A stretch of 64,000 nucleotides of DNA, taken from Salaquimonas pukyongi (GTDB lineage: Bacteria > Pseudomonadota > Alphaproteobacteria > Rhizobiales > Rhizobiaceae). The notes beneath the pieces were generated by a model. That model saw only the letters and a list, made by a program, of their open reading frames with translations. It ran no database searches and had not been told where the DNA came from. Made by a program: the position numbers and the translations under genes. Shown one piece after another: positions 26,299-34,539 of this stretch. How positions within the stretch are numbered: the first letter of the stretch is position 1; every line of letters starts with the position of its first letter. Location of the stretch: contig NZ_CP019044.1 in NCBI RefSeq assembly GCF_001953055.1, forward strand, positions 806,001 to 870,000. The letters are read 5' to 3'.

Positions 26299-26922
26299 AT
26301 GCCTGAAAGCCGTCAAACCCCGGACCGCTATCAAACCCCGGACCGCTATCAAACCTATGTCGTCGATGCCGACATACGGGGGTTTGAAGCAGCCATGAAA
26401 GCTGCCAGCGACAGCACCCGAAATTTCGGCAGTGTCTTTACCACCACGCTCAAAAGCGCGGTGACTTCCGGAAAGTCGCTGGAAGACACTTTGCGCGCCC
26501 TCGCGATGCGGCTGTCCACCCTGGCGCTCAACAGTGCGCTGGCACCCATCGAGAAAGGGATTTCCGGCACTGTTAACGCGTTGCTGCAGAACATGCTGAC
26601 AGCAAAGCCTTATGCCAGGGGCGGTGCGTTTTCGGGAGGCGCGGCGATTGACGCCTTTGCAAGGGGCGGGGTTGTTTCCGGCCCCACGCTGTTTTCGCAT
26701 CGCGGCGGAATGGGCGTGATGGGAGAGGCGGGGGCAGAAGCCGTTCTTCCCCTCTCCCGTGGCGCCGACGGCCGTCTTGGCGTGGCAGCAGACGGTGCCG
26801 CTGCTCCCGTCAATGTGGTGTTCAACGTCCAGGCCCGCGATGCGGAAAGTTTCCGGCGTTCAGAATCCCAGATGACGGCCATGCTGGCGCGGGCCGTGCG
26901 CCGTGGCAGCCGAAGCCTCTGA
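26299..26922 (+). CDS. GTA tail tape measure protein, short type (g11)
   Basis: A 207-residue tape measure protein, short as expected for a GTA tail of about 50 nm. The family block ARGGVVSGPTLFSHRGGMGVMGEAGAEAVLPLSRGADGRLGV lies at about residues 117-158, and a hydrophobic helical segment at about 65-100. The N-terminus contains a repeated hexapeptide encoded by an exact 18-bp tandem duplication. It starts immediately after the g10.1 stop. Confidence 0.9.
   Translation: MPESRQTPDRYQTPDRYQTYVVDADIRGFEAAMKAASDSTRNFGSVFTTTLKSAVTSGKSLEDTLRALAMRLSTLALNSALAPIEKGISGTVNALLQNMLTAKPYARGGAFSGGAAIDAFARGGVVSGPTLFSHRGGMGVMGEAGAEAVLPLSRGADGRLGVAADGAAAPVNVVFNVQARDAESFRRSESQMTAMLARAVRRGSRSL
26313..26355 (+). 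repeat. 18-bp tandem duplication in the tape measure gene
   Basis: Two identical 18-base units (26313-26330 and 26331-26348) followed by seven bases of a third. They encode the repeated residues QTPDRY near positions 6-17 of the tape measure protein. The unit length keeps the reading frame. Confidence 0.9.
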
Positions 26923-26946
26923 CAAAGACCGGAGCAGAACAAACCG

Positions 26947-27597
26947 ATGCCGCAGATTACAGCATTCCACGAAGTTCGGTTTCCGACCGCCATCGCGCTT
27001 GGCTCGACCGGCGGGCCGGAGCGGCGCACGGAAGTTGTCACGCTCGGGTCCGGCCGCGAGCAGCGTAATCAGCGCTGGGCCCGATCCCGCCGTCGCTACA
27101 ACGCCGGTTATGGTGTCAAGACGCTGGATGATCTGTCGGAAGTCATCGCCTTTTTCGAGGCCCGGCGCGGCCGCCTCCATGGCTTCCGTTTCCGTGATCC
27201 CCTTGACAACAAGTCATGCCCGCCAGGCGGCACGGTTCAGCCGGTCGATCAGTTCATTGGTGTTGGTGACGGATCCAGCGCCGCTTTTCAGTTGGCCAAG
27301 AACTATGGCGAGGGCAGCGAAGCCTATCAGCGCGATATCCTCAAACCCGTAGAAGACAGCGTCAGCGTGGCTGTGGAAGGCATCATCAAGGTGGAAGGTC
27401 TTGATTATACGATCGACCATTCCACCGGCGTGGTTACTTTTATCCCGGGCAGGCAGCCCCAATCGGGAGAACAGGTCCATGCCGGGTTCGAATTCGATGT
27501 GCCGGTTCGCTTCGATGCCGACGAGATCGCGGTCAACATGAAGACATTTCTCGCCGGTGATATCGCCTCTATCCCGATCGTGGAGATTTTCCCGTGA
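26947..27597 (+). CDS. GTA distal tail protein (DUF2460, g12)
   Basis: A 216-residue DUF2460 protein that would form the ring at the end of the tail tube. Typical parts are FHEVRFPTAIALGSTGGPERRTEVV, RRRYNAGYGVKTLDDL, FFEARRGRLHGFRFRDPLDNKS and the C-terminal VPVRFDADEIAVNMKTF. The stop overlaps the g13 start by four bases (GTGA). Confidence 0.93.
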   Translation: MPQITAFHEVRFPTAIALGSTGGPERRTEVVTLGSGREQRNQRWARSRRRYNAGYGVKTLDDLSEVIAFFEARRGRLHGFRFRDPLDNKSCPPGGTVQPVDQFIGVGDGSSAAFQLAKNYGEGSEAYQRDILKPVEDSVSVAVEGIIKVEGLDYTIDHSTGVVTFIPGRQPQSGEQVHAGFEFDVPVRFDADEIAVNMKTFLAGDIASIPIVEIFP

Positions 27598-28478
27598 AGG
27601 AACTGACGCCTGAATTTCAGGACCATCTCGATGGCGAGGTAACGGCCCTGTGCAATTGCTGGCAGATTCACCGCACCGATGGCGTGATCATGGGCTTTAC
27701 CGATCACGACCGGGATATTGTCTTCGATACCATCACGCATCATGCGCATACGGGGCTTGAGGCAAGCGATGTGGAAACGACCAGCAGCCTGACGCCCGAC
27801 AACCACGAAATTGCCGGAGCCCTGTCGAGCGCCGCTATCTCGGAAGCCGACATCGCCGCACGCATCTATGATGGTGCCCGTGTAGCCCACTATATTGTCA
27901 ACTGGTCTGCACCCGGCGAACGGGTCCGCATGCACACCTATCTGATCAGCGAGATAACCCGGGAGGACGGCGCCTTCCGGGCCGAGCTGAAAAGCATCGC
28001 CGCCTTGCTCGATCAGATACGCACCCGCCGTTACGAGCGTCACTGCAGTGCACGGCTTGGCGATGGCGATTGCGGTGTCGATTTGACCGCCGGGCTGACG
28101 GACACCGGAACCATCGCCGAAATCGTGGGCGAAACGATCTGGCATGTCGCCGATCTGCCTGAACGGGTCGAGGGCTGGTATGCAGGTGGCTTGGTTTCCC
28201 TGCCGGATGATGGCGGAAAGAACCTCCAGATCGTCAGCGACCGACGGCTTGAAAACGGCAACCGTTCATTCGAATTCTGGTCAGCGCCGGTTGAGGCGGT
28301 CTCCGCACAAGATGCGTTTTCCGTCACACCCGGTTGCGACAAGCGGTTCGAGACCTGCCGCAAGAAATTTGCCAATGGTCTTAATTTCCGCGGCTTTCCC
28401 CACATGCCCACGGCGGAATTCATTTCCGCCTATGCTTCAAACGCCAGGAACATGGATGGCGGTCCGCTGTTCGAATGA
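27594..28478 (+). CDS. GTA baseplate hub protein (DUF2163, g13)
   Basis: A 294-residue DUF2163 protein. Four cysteines are arranged as HCSARLGDGDC (C-x8-C) and GCDKRFETC (C-x6-C), followed by NGLNFRGFPHMP. In the RcGTA structure the hub carries an iron-sulfur cluster, and these cysteines are the likely ligands. The GTG start at 27594 overlaps g12, and the stop overlaps g14 (ATGA). Confidence 0.92.
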   Translation: MKELTPEFQDHLDGEVTALCNCWQIHRTDGVIMGFTDHDRDIVFDTITHHAHTGLEASDVETTSSLTPDNHEIAGALSSAAISEADIAARIYDGARVAHYIVNWSAPGERVRMHTYLISEITREDGAFRAELKSIAALLDQIRTRRYERHCSARLGDGDCGVDLTAGLTDTGTIAEIVGETIWHVADLPERVEGWYAGGLVSLPDDGGKNLQIVSDRRLENGNRSFEFWSAPVEAVSAQDAFSVTPGCDKRFETCRKKFANGLNFRGFPHMPTAEFISAYASNARNMDGGPLFE

Positions 28479-28933
28479 CCAGGGATGAACTGACCCGGTT
28501 GATCCTCGTTGAATGCGAGGCATGGATCGGCACGCCTTACTGCCACCAGGCTTCCTGCAAGGGGGTGGGATGCGACTGTCTTGGCCTGTTGCGGGGCCTG
28601 TGGCGGTTTCTATATGGAAGCGAACCTGAGGCAATGCCCGCCTATACCGGCGACTGGGGCGAGACGGATGGCGGTGACCCCCTGCTGGAAGCAGCCTTTC
28701 GGCATCTTCTTAAGGCAGATAGCGCGCAACCGGCCGATGTTGTCCTGTTCCGCTGGACTGATCAACTGCCGGCCAAGCATGTTGCCGTCATGACAGCTTC
28801 GGATGCGTTCATTCACGCCTGTGAACATTCAGGCGTGACCCGTGCCCGGCTGGGCTCGCACTGGCGCAGGAAAATGGCCGGGGTGTTCCGCTTTCCCCTG
28901 CCGGCTGAAATCACCATGAAATCGGATCGCTGA
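28475..28933 (+). CDS. GTA NlpC/P60 cell-wall peptidase (g14)
   Basis: A 152-residue NlpC/P60 peptidase of the GTA/phage tail type. The likely catalytic residues are Cys35 in GCDCLG, His102 in AKHVAVM and His114 in FIHA. It would cut stem peptides in the recipient wall during DNA delivery. It is coupled to g13 by an ATGA overlap and lies two bases before the megatron gene. Confidence 0.93.
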   Translation: MTRDELTRLILVECEAWIGTPYCHQASCKGVGCDCLGLLRGLWRFLYGSEPEAMPAYTGDWGETDGGDPLLEAAFRHLLKADSAQPADVVLFRWTDQLPAKHVAVMTASDAFIHACEHSGVTRARLGSHWRRKMAGVFRFPLPAEITMKSDR

Positions 28934-28935
28934 CC

Positions 28936-31900
28936 ATGGCAACGGTTGTTTTGCAGGTCGCCGGAGCTGCCATTGGTGGCGCCATCGGCGGTCCTTTCGG
29001 TGCGATGCTGGGGCGTGCTGCCGGTGCAGCCGCCGGCTATTCCATCGACCGGAAACTGTTTTCCGGCGAACAGGTCATCGACGATGGCCGTCTGGATGAA
29101 ACAAGGTTCCTGGCAGCCAACGAGGGTGAATCTGTTCCCCGTGCCTATGGCCGTGTGCGCCTTGGCGGGCAAATCATCTGGGCGACGCGGTTCAGGGAAG
29201 TCCGCAAGAAGAAAAAGCAGAGTGGCGGCAAGGGCGGCGGCCCCAAAACCACGACCACCACCTATTCCTACTACGCCAATTTCGCCATTGGCATCTGCGA
29301 AGGCGAAATCGCCCATTTCGGACGCATATGGGCCGACGGGACCGAACTCGACCGTACCAGATATACGATCCGCCTTTACCGCGGCACTTCGGACCAGCTT
29401 CCCGATCCCCTGATCGAGGCAAAGCAGGGATACGGGCTCGCACCGGCATTTCGTGGAATGGCCTATGCGGTCTTCGAGAACTTCCCGATTGCAGATTATG
29501 GCAATCGCATTCCGCAAGTCAGCTTCGAGGTAATCCGCTCCGTTGCTGCCGCCGACAGGGAAATCCGCTCGGTAAACCTGATCCCTGGTGCCACGGAATT
29601 CGGATATTCCCCGCACCTGGTTGCCAGCAATCACCGGGGGAGACACACGAGCGAGAACCGCCACACTCTGGTTGCCCGGACAGACTGGCAGGCATCGCTT
29701 GATGAACTGCAGGCGCTGTGCCCAAATCTTCAATCCGTCAATCTGGTGGTTGCCTGGTATGGCAATGATCTGAGAGCCGGACACTGTTCGATAGAGCCGC
29801 GGGTAACCCATCACGATCCGGCACGTGCGGCCTGGAGCGTCAGCGGCGCGGGAAGGCTCGGTGTCAACCGTGTCAGCCAGATCGACGGACGGGCGGCTTT
29901 TGGTGGCACGCCGGACGATGCCTCGCTGGTCGCGGCGATCCAGGACCTGAAAGCCCGCGGATTGAAGGTAATCTTCTATCCCTTCATCATGTTGGATATT
30001 CCACCGGAAAACGGGCTGCCGGACCCTTATGGCGCGTCAGAGCAGCCGGCCTTTCCCTGGCGCGGACGCATTACCTGTCACCCCGCACCGGGTCTGACCG
30101 GCAGTCCGGATCAAACCGCCGGCGTTTCCGCGGAAATCTCCTCTCTTCTGGGGCCGGCACAACCGCAGCACTTTACCGTTGCAGGCAGCAGCGTTGCCTA
30201 TAGCGGGCCTGACAGCTGGGGCCTTCGCCGCATGATCCTGCACTATGCCCATCTTTGCCAAATCGCAGGCGGTGTTGACGGGTTCCTGATCGGTTCGGAA
30301 TTGCGTGCCCTGACCAGATTGCGGGACGATACCGGTGCGTTTGCCTTCGTTGCCGCGCTTAAAACTCTCGCAGGTGAAGTGCGCTCCATTTGCGGTCCTC
30401 AAACCGCGATCAGCTATGCGGCGGACTGGAGTGAGTATTTCGGCTATCACCCGCCGGGGCCGCACAACGATGTTCTGTTCAACCTCGACTCTCTCTGGGC
30501 CGATGCGAACGTCGATTTCATCGCCATCGACAATTACATGCCGCTATCCGACTGGCATGAAACGGGTGATCCCGGCCTTACGGACCAGCACGCCCTGCAT
30601 GACAAGGCTTATCTGCAGGCAAACATCCAGGGGGGAGAGGGACATGACTGGTATTACCAAAATGCGGCCGATCGCGCTTCGGGCATCAGAACGCCAATCA
30701 CGGACGGGTTGGGCGAACCCTGGGTCTGGTCTTGCAAGAACCTTAAGGACTGGTGGGCAAACCAGCACTTTGAGCGTATTGGCGGCGTGCGTTCCAGCGA
30801 GGCGACCGCGTGGGTGCCAGCTTCCAAGCCCTTCTCCTTCACCGAGCTTGGCTGTCCGGCAATCAACCGTGGCACCAACCAGCCCAACCTGTTTGTCGAT
30901 GCCAAGTCGTCGGAATCTGCCGTGCCGTATTTTTCAAAGCGCGGCCGCGACGATCTTCTGCCTCTGCGCTATGCGCAAGCACATCTGGAATACTGGTCCC
31001 CGGACTATCCCGATGCCGATAGTGTCAATCCCGTTTCGCCAAGCCATGGCGGGCGCATGGTCACCCCGTCCGCCATCAGTTTGTGGGCCTGGGATACCCG
31101 GCCCTATCCCGCTTTCCCCGAGACACAGAATGTCTGGAGCGATGGAGAGAACTGGTATCGCGGCCATTGGCTAAACGGACGGCTGGGAACCTGCCCGCTG
31201 GACGATCTGATAACCGCTCTGTTTGCCGACCTTGGTTTGGCGCCGCCGCAATGCGCCGCGGACGGCCACCTGACGGGCTTTGTGGTCAAGGGCGGCGCCT
31301 CCCTGCGCGACGTGCTGGAACCTCTGCTCGCCACGTTCAATCTGGCAGTGGGAGAGCGGGAAGGCACACTGGTATTTAAAGGCAAGGGCCGCCTCAAAAC
31401 GCTTGAAGTACCGGCTGAGGATCTGGTTCTCGAAGACGATGTCCCGGCAATCGCCGAAACCCAGGCCGGTGAAAACACGCTGCCTGCAAAGATCGTTGTC
31501 ACCCATGGCGAGGTGGAGAGCGGCTATAACAGCGTGACGACCACCAGCCGGATGCTCGATACCGCAAGCGAGCACGAAATGGCGATCGAACTGCCCGCGG
31601 TATGGGCGCGCGATGGGGCGGAGGCAGCAGCCACCGCCCGGCTACGGGACTATTGGGCTGCCCGCCGCAAGCAGCAATTTTCGGTTTCGGGCAAATGGCT
31701 TGCCCTTGAAGCGGGCGATGTCGTTACAACCGGGCAAGGTGAACTGTATCAAATCCGTTCTGCAAGCCATGGCAGGATAAAGGCTGTTGAAGCGACACGC
31801 TTTACCCGTTTTGAGGAAGCAGCCCAATGGACGGGGGCGTCGGTAGCGCCGGTGCAGGATGCCCTTTATGCAGGAGCGCCGCGGGCCGTCATGATCAACC

Positions 31901-32820
31901 TGCCGCTGGCACAGGGCGAGTCTTCGCCCGTGCCCCGACTGTATGCGGCAGTTTATGCCGAGCCATGGTCCGGCAGTTACATCATTGAAAGTTCCCCCGG
32001 TTCAAGCGGGTTCGAGCCTGTCGCGACGGTCCAAGGCGGCGCCACCTTCATGGAGCTTTTGGAGCCGTTGGCGCCGGGTCCCCTTGGCCGCTGGGATCGC
32101 GCTGCAAGGCTGCGCGTGAAGCTCTATGGCAGCGAATTGGAATCCCTCGATAAGCTTTTGGTATTTTCAGGGCGAAACGCGGTTGCGGTGGAAACCCAGC
32201 CCGGAGCGTTTGAGATACTGCAGTTTGCCAATGCCGAATTGACCGGCCCGGATGAATGGGTGCTCACCGGCCTCCTGCGCGGGCAATTGGGCAGTGAAGG
32301 TGAAATGGCATACGGCGCACAGGCTGGCGCGACGGCAATCGTGATCGATGAAACGCTGGTACCCGTCCCTGTTCCCGCTGCCCATACCGGCTTGGCGCTC
32401 AACTACCGCATCCTGCCGGCGGGCGATCTGCCCGGTGCAGACAGCACGGTGGCAGTGACGGCTGTCTGTTCGGCCCTGGGCGCCAGACCGTTGAGCCCGG
32501 CTCATTTGCGTGCCGCGAAGGTGGCCGACGCGATCGATCTAGCCTGGATACGGCGATCGCGACTGGAAGGCGACAACTGGGAAATTCCCGAGCCGCCGCT
32601 CGATGCGGACAGCGAACGCTATCGCGTCACCATTCGCGATCAGCAGGAAAACGTGCTGCGCCAATGGGAAGTACATGCGGCCACTGCCAGCTATGCCGAC
32701 GCAGACCGGCTTTCAGATGCCGGTTCATTGCAAGCGCCGGTGATGATCGAGGTGGTGCAGCTTGCCTCCTCCGGCAGAGCTGGCCCGCCAGCGCGGTATT
32801 TCTTCACCCCCAACCCATGA
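28936..32820 (+). CDS. GTA megatron: TIM-barrel-like tail fibre/baseplate protein (g15)
   Basis: A 1294-residue central baseplate protein. The N-terminus is glycine/alanine-rich and hydrophobic (GAAIGGAIGGPFGAMLGRAAG), as in phage tail proteins that interact with membranes. A glycoside-hydrolase-like TIM barrel spans roughly residues 250-680 (KVIFYPFIMLDIP near 343, DGFLIGSELRALTRLR near 449, FTELGCPAIN near 634). The rest is beta-rich phage-tail-type hub and adhesin modules. It would recognise the recipient and open its envelope. Confidence 0.94.
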   Translation: MATVVLQVAGAAIGGAIGGPFGAMLGRAAGAAAGYSIDRKLFSGEQVIDDGRLDETRFLAANEGESVPRAYGRVRLGGQIIWATRFREVRKKKKQSGGKGGGPKTTTTTYSYYANFAIGICEGEIAHFGRIWADGTELDRTRYTIRLYRGTSDQLPDPLIEAKQGYGLAPAFRGMAYAVFENFPIADYGNRIPQVSFEVIRSVAAADREIRSVNLIPGATEFGYSPHLVASNHRGRHTSENRHTLVARTDWQASLDELQALCPNLQSVNLVVAWYGNDLRAGHCSIEPRVTHHDPARAAWSVSGAGRLGVNRVSQIDGRAAFGGTPDDASLVAAIQDLKARGLKVIFYPFIMLDIPPENGLPDPYGASEQPAFPWRGRITCHPAPGLTGSPDQTAGVSAEISSLLGPAQPQHFTVAGSSVAYSGPDSWGLRRMILHYAHLCQIAGGVDGFLIGSELRALTRLRDDTGAFAFVAALKTLAGEVRSICGPQTAISYAADWSEYFGYHPPGPHNDVLFNLDSLWADANVDFIAIDNYMPLSDWHETGDPGLTDQHALHDKAYLQANIQGGEGHDWYYQNAADRASGIRTPITDGLGEPWVWSCKNLKDWWANQHFERIGGVRSSEATAWVPASKPFSFTELGCPAINRGTNQPNLFVDAKSSESAVPYFSKRGRDDLLPLRYAQAHLEYWSPDYPDADSVNPVSPSHGGRMVTPSAISLWAWDTRPYPAFPETQNVWSDGENWYRGHWLNGRLGTCPLDDLITALFADLGLAPPQCAADGHLTGFVVKGGASLRDVLEPLLATFNLAVGEREGTLVFKGKGRLKTLEVPAEDLVLEDDVPAIAETQAGENTLPAKIVVTHGEVESGYNSVTTTSRMLDTASEHEMAIELPAVWARDGAEAAATARLRDYWAARRKQQFSVSGKWLALEAGDVVTTGQGELYQIRSASHGRIKAVEATRFTRFEEAAQWTGASVAPVQDALYAGAPRAVMINLPLAQGESSPVPRLYAAVYAEPWSGSYIIESSPGSSGFEPVATVQGGATFMELLEPLAPGPLGRWDRAARLRVKLYGSELESLDKLLVFSGRNAVAVETQPGAFEILQFANAELTGPDEWVLTGLLRGQLGSEGEMAYGAQAGATAIVIDETLVPVPVPAAHTGLALNYRILPAGDLPGADSTVAVTAVCSALGARPLSPAHLRAAKVADAIDLAWIRRSRLEGDNWEIPEPPLDADSERYRVTIRDQQENVLRQWEVHAATASYADADRLSDAGSLQAPVMIEVVQLASSGRAGPPARYFFTPNP

Positions 32821-32840
32821 AGCAAACAAAGGACAACGCC

Positions 32841-33047
32841 ATGATTGATGAAAAACCCTGGTACTTTTCAAAAACCATCTGGGGCTCGCTCATCGCGGTT
32901 GCTTCAGCGCTCGGTTCGATGCTTGGAATTTCCCTGGATCAGGCAACCCAGGCCGAACTTGCCGACATAGTGGTGCAACTGGCGGGAGCGGCCGGGGCAC
33001 TTGTCGCAATTTACGGACGCTTGGCGGCGACCGAGATCATTTCCTGA
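32841..33047 (+). CDS. Holin-like small membrane protein
   Basis: A 68-residue protein with two hydrophobic stretches: TIWGSLIAVASALGSMLGI and VVQLAGAAGALVAIYGRLA, joined by a short polar loop. The start MIDEKPWYFSKTIWGSL resembles short holin-like proteins in rhizobial prophages. ATG 32841 follows AAAGGA. Its place directly after g15 suggests a role in releasing GTA particles. In RcGTA the lysis genes lie elsewhere, so a local copy is notable. Function inferred. Confidence 0.65.
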   Translation: MIDEKPWYFSKTIWGSLIAVASALGSMLGISLDQATQAELADIVVQLAGAAGALVAIYGRLAATEIIS

Positions 33048-33061
33048 CTGTGTAATGCGGC

Positions 33062-33313
33062 ATGTTTGCTTCCTCGGTAAAACTGCTGGCAGCCATCACA
33101 AGGCTGCTGGCTGCACTGTTTGCGGCAGTCAACCGCTCCCGCCAGTTGCAATCAGCGCACCAGCGGTCTGATGAAGCGCGCAAGGCGGCGGGCTATGACC
33201 GCCTTCTAACAGCGCTCAAGGCGCGCCGCAAAGCTGCGGCAAAGTGGAAAGAACACCATGGCCAACCGGCACTTGGCCGCGCTGTGCCTGGCCGCCGCTC
33301 TTCTGACACTTAG
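33062..33313 (+). CDS. Small protein, possible inner-membrane spanin (Rz-like)
   Basis: An 83-residue protein with an N-terminal moderately hydrophobic segment (about residues 4-23, containing one Lys and one Arg) and a basic helical region (NRSRQLQSAHQRSDEARKAAGYDRLLTALKARRKAAAKWKE). The lipoprotein gene starts inside its 3' end in another frame, as in phage Rz/Rz1 pairs. The ribosome binding site is weak. It could also be a minor phage-type protein unrelated to lysis. Confidence 0.45.
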   Translation: MFASSVKLLAAITRLLAALFAAVNRSRQLQSAHQRSDEARKAAGYDRLLTALKARRKAAAKWKEHHGQPALGRAVPGRRSSDT

Positions 33314-33512
33314 CGGCTGTGCAAGTGGCCTCAAGCGACAGGAAGTCCGCAAGGAAATCCGCTACAGCGCTGGCGGGAACAAGGCGGAAGAATGGGTCTG
33401 TATCGCCTTCCTGCCGATTGAGTTTTCCGATGAGGATACAATACCCACCAAGGCTCAGATATTTGAGCATAACGCCGTATGGGATTCTCTGTGCCTGGAC
33501 GACGTGAAATGA
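33258..33512 (+). CDS. Small phage-type lipoprotein, possible outer-membrane spanin
   Basis: An 84-residue lipoprotein with signal peptide and lipobox LSGC (Cys about residue 21). The mature part contains EWVCIAFLPIEFSDEDTIPTKAQIFEHNAVWDSLC. The spacing of W, I, S-D, Q-I, H-N and the last C is that of small lipoproteins found in rhizobial prophages. It overlaps the preceding gene by 56 bases in another frame. The final TGA is part of a palindrome. Confidence 0.65.
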   Translation: MANRHLAALCLAAALLTLSGCASGLKRQEVRKEIRYSAGGNKAEEWVCIAFLPIEFSDEDTIPTKAQIFEHNAVWDSLCLDDVK

Positions 33513-33522
33513 CGTTACGTCA
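33510..33522. promoter_or_regulatory. Palindrome TGACGT-T-ACGTCA
   Basis: A perfect 6+1+6 inverted repeat that includes the lipoprotein stop codon and lies 60 bases before the feuN-like gene. Size and symmetry suit an operator for a dimeric regulator, but no protein is assigned. Confidence 0.35.
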
Positions 33523-33582
33523 ACGATAATTTCGCCGTTTCGTTCATTTGCGGTTCAGCCTCAGCCTGCTATTTAAGGCGCC

Positions 33583-33804
33583 ATGAAACGAATTGTCTTT
33601 GCCCTCCTGCTTTTTCTTGTGCCGGTCCTTGCTGGCACCAGCGCGGCTGCCGATTGCACGGCGGCTGCCCAGCAGGCTGCGCGCGAGGCAAATGCGGAAT
33701 TGCTGAGCGTCGAGGCATCGGGCTCCGGTTGTCAGGTAAAACTGCTCCTTCCCGGCAAAGACGGCAAGCCGCCACGGGTAGTCACCAAGAAGGTCAAGGG
33801 ATAA
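33583..33804 (+). CDS. feuN: FeuN-like small periplasmic protein
   Basis: A 73-residue protein with a signal peptide (residues 1-22, cut near AAA-DC) and a 50-residue mature part holding two cysteines (DCTAAA...GSGCQVKLLLPGKDGKPPRV). It lies 42 bases before the FeuP-type regulator. In Sinorhizobium meliloti FeuN is a small periplasmic protein encoded next to feuPQ that inhibits the FeuQ sensor. The assignment rests on position, size and export signal. Confidence 0.65.
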   Translation: MKRIVFALLLFLVPVLAGTSAAADCTAAAQQAAREANAELLSVEASGSGCQVKLLLPGKDGKPPRVVTKKVKG

Positions 33805-33846
33805 ACTCCAGCCGATTCATTTCCATGGACCTGCTCGGGACCTGCC

Positions 33847-34539
33847 ATGCGTATCCTCATTGTAGAAGACGACAAAGACCTCAACCGACAGCTGTCGGAT
33901 GCCTTCGAGGAGGCCGGTTATGTTGTCGACAAGGCCTGTGACGGCGAGGAAGGCCATTTTCTCGGCGACACCGAACCCTATGACGCGGTCGTTCTCGACA
34001 TTGGCCTGCCGGAGATGGACGGGATTACCGTCCTGGAAAACTGGCGCCGCGAGGGGCGCAACATGCCGGTGCTCATCCTCACCGCTCGTGACCGCTGGAA
34101 CGACAAGGTTTCTGGCATTGACGCCGGGGCGGATGATTACGTCACCAAGCCGTTTCACATCGAGGAGGTTCTGGCGCGGGTGCGTGCCCTGATCCGACGC
34201 TCTGCAGGGCATGCCGCCTCGCTGATCGAGTGTGGCAATCTGCAACTCGATACCCGAACGTCGAAGGTGACGCTTGACGGCGGCCCGGTGAAGCTGACCT
34301 CCCATGAACTGCGGCTGCTTTCCTATTTCATGCACCATCAGGACCGGGTGCTGTCGCGCACGGAACTGACCGAACATCTTTACGATCAGGACTTCGACAG
34401 GGATTCCAACACCATCGAGGTGTTCATCGGCCGGTTGCGCAAGAAACTGGGCGGCCAATACATCGAGACGGTTCGCGGCCTCGGCTATCGCCTGGTATCG
34501 GGCGAGAAGCAGGAAGAAGGCGGGGAAGCGGCGTCTTGA
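33847..34539 (+). CDS. feuP: OmpR-type response regulator, FeuP-like
   Basis: A 230-residue response regulator. The receiver domain has the acidic pocket (VEDDKD), phospho-acceptor Asp in VVLDIGLPEMDG (about residue 51) and the lysine in VTKPFHIEEV. The winged-helix output domain follows (KLTSHELRLLSYFMHH; VFIGRLRKKLG). The receiver sequence (DKACDGEEGHFLGDTEPYDAV) closely resembles FeuP, which in rhizobia controls cyclic glucan export. The stop overlaps the kinase start (TTGA). Confidence 0.85.
   Translation: MRILIVEDDKDLNRQLSDAFEEAGYVVDKACDGEEGHFLGDTEPYDAVVLDIGLPEMDGITVLENWRREGRNMPVLILTARDRWNDKVSGIDAGADDYVTKPFHIEEVLARVRALIRRSAGHAASLIECGNLQLDTRTSKVTLDGGPVKLTSHELRLLSYFMHHQDRVLSRTELTEHLYDQDFDRDSNTIEVFIGRLRKKLGGQYIETVRGLGYRLVSGEKQEEGGEAAS

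Noticed and set aside
18052-33512. Ordinary active prophage
   Set aside because: No integrase, attachment site repeat, repressor, replication or anti-repressor genes; gene set and order match a GTA.
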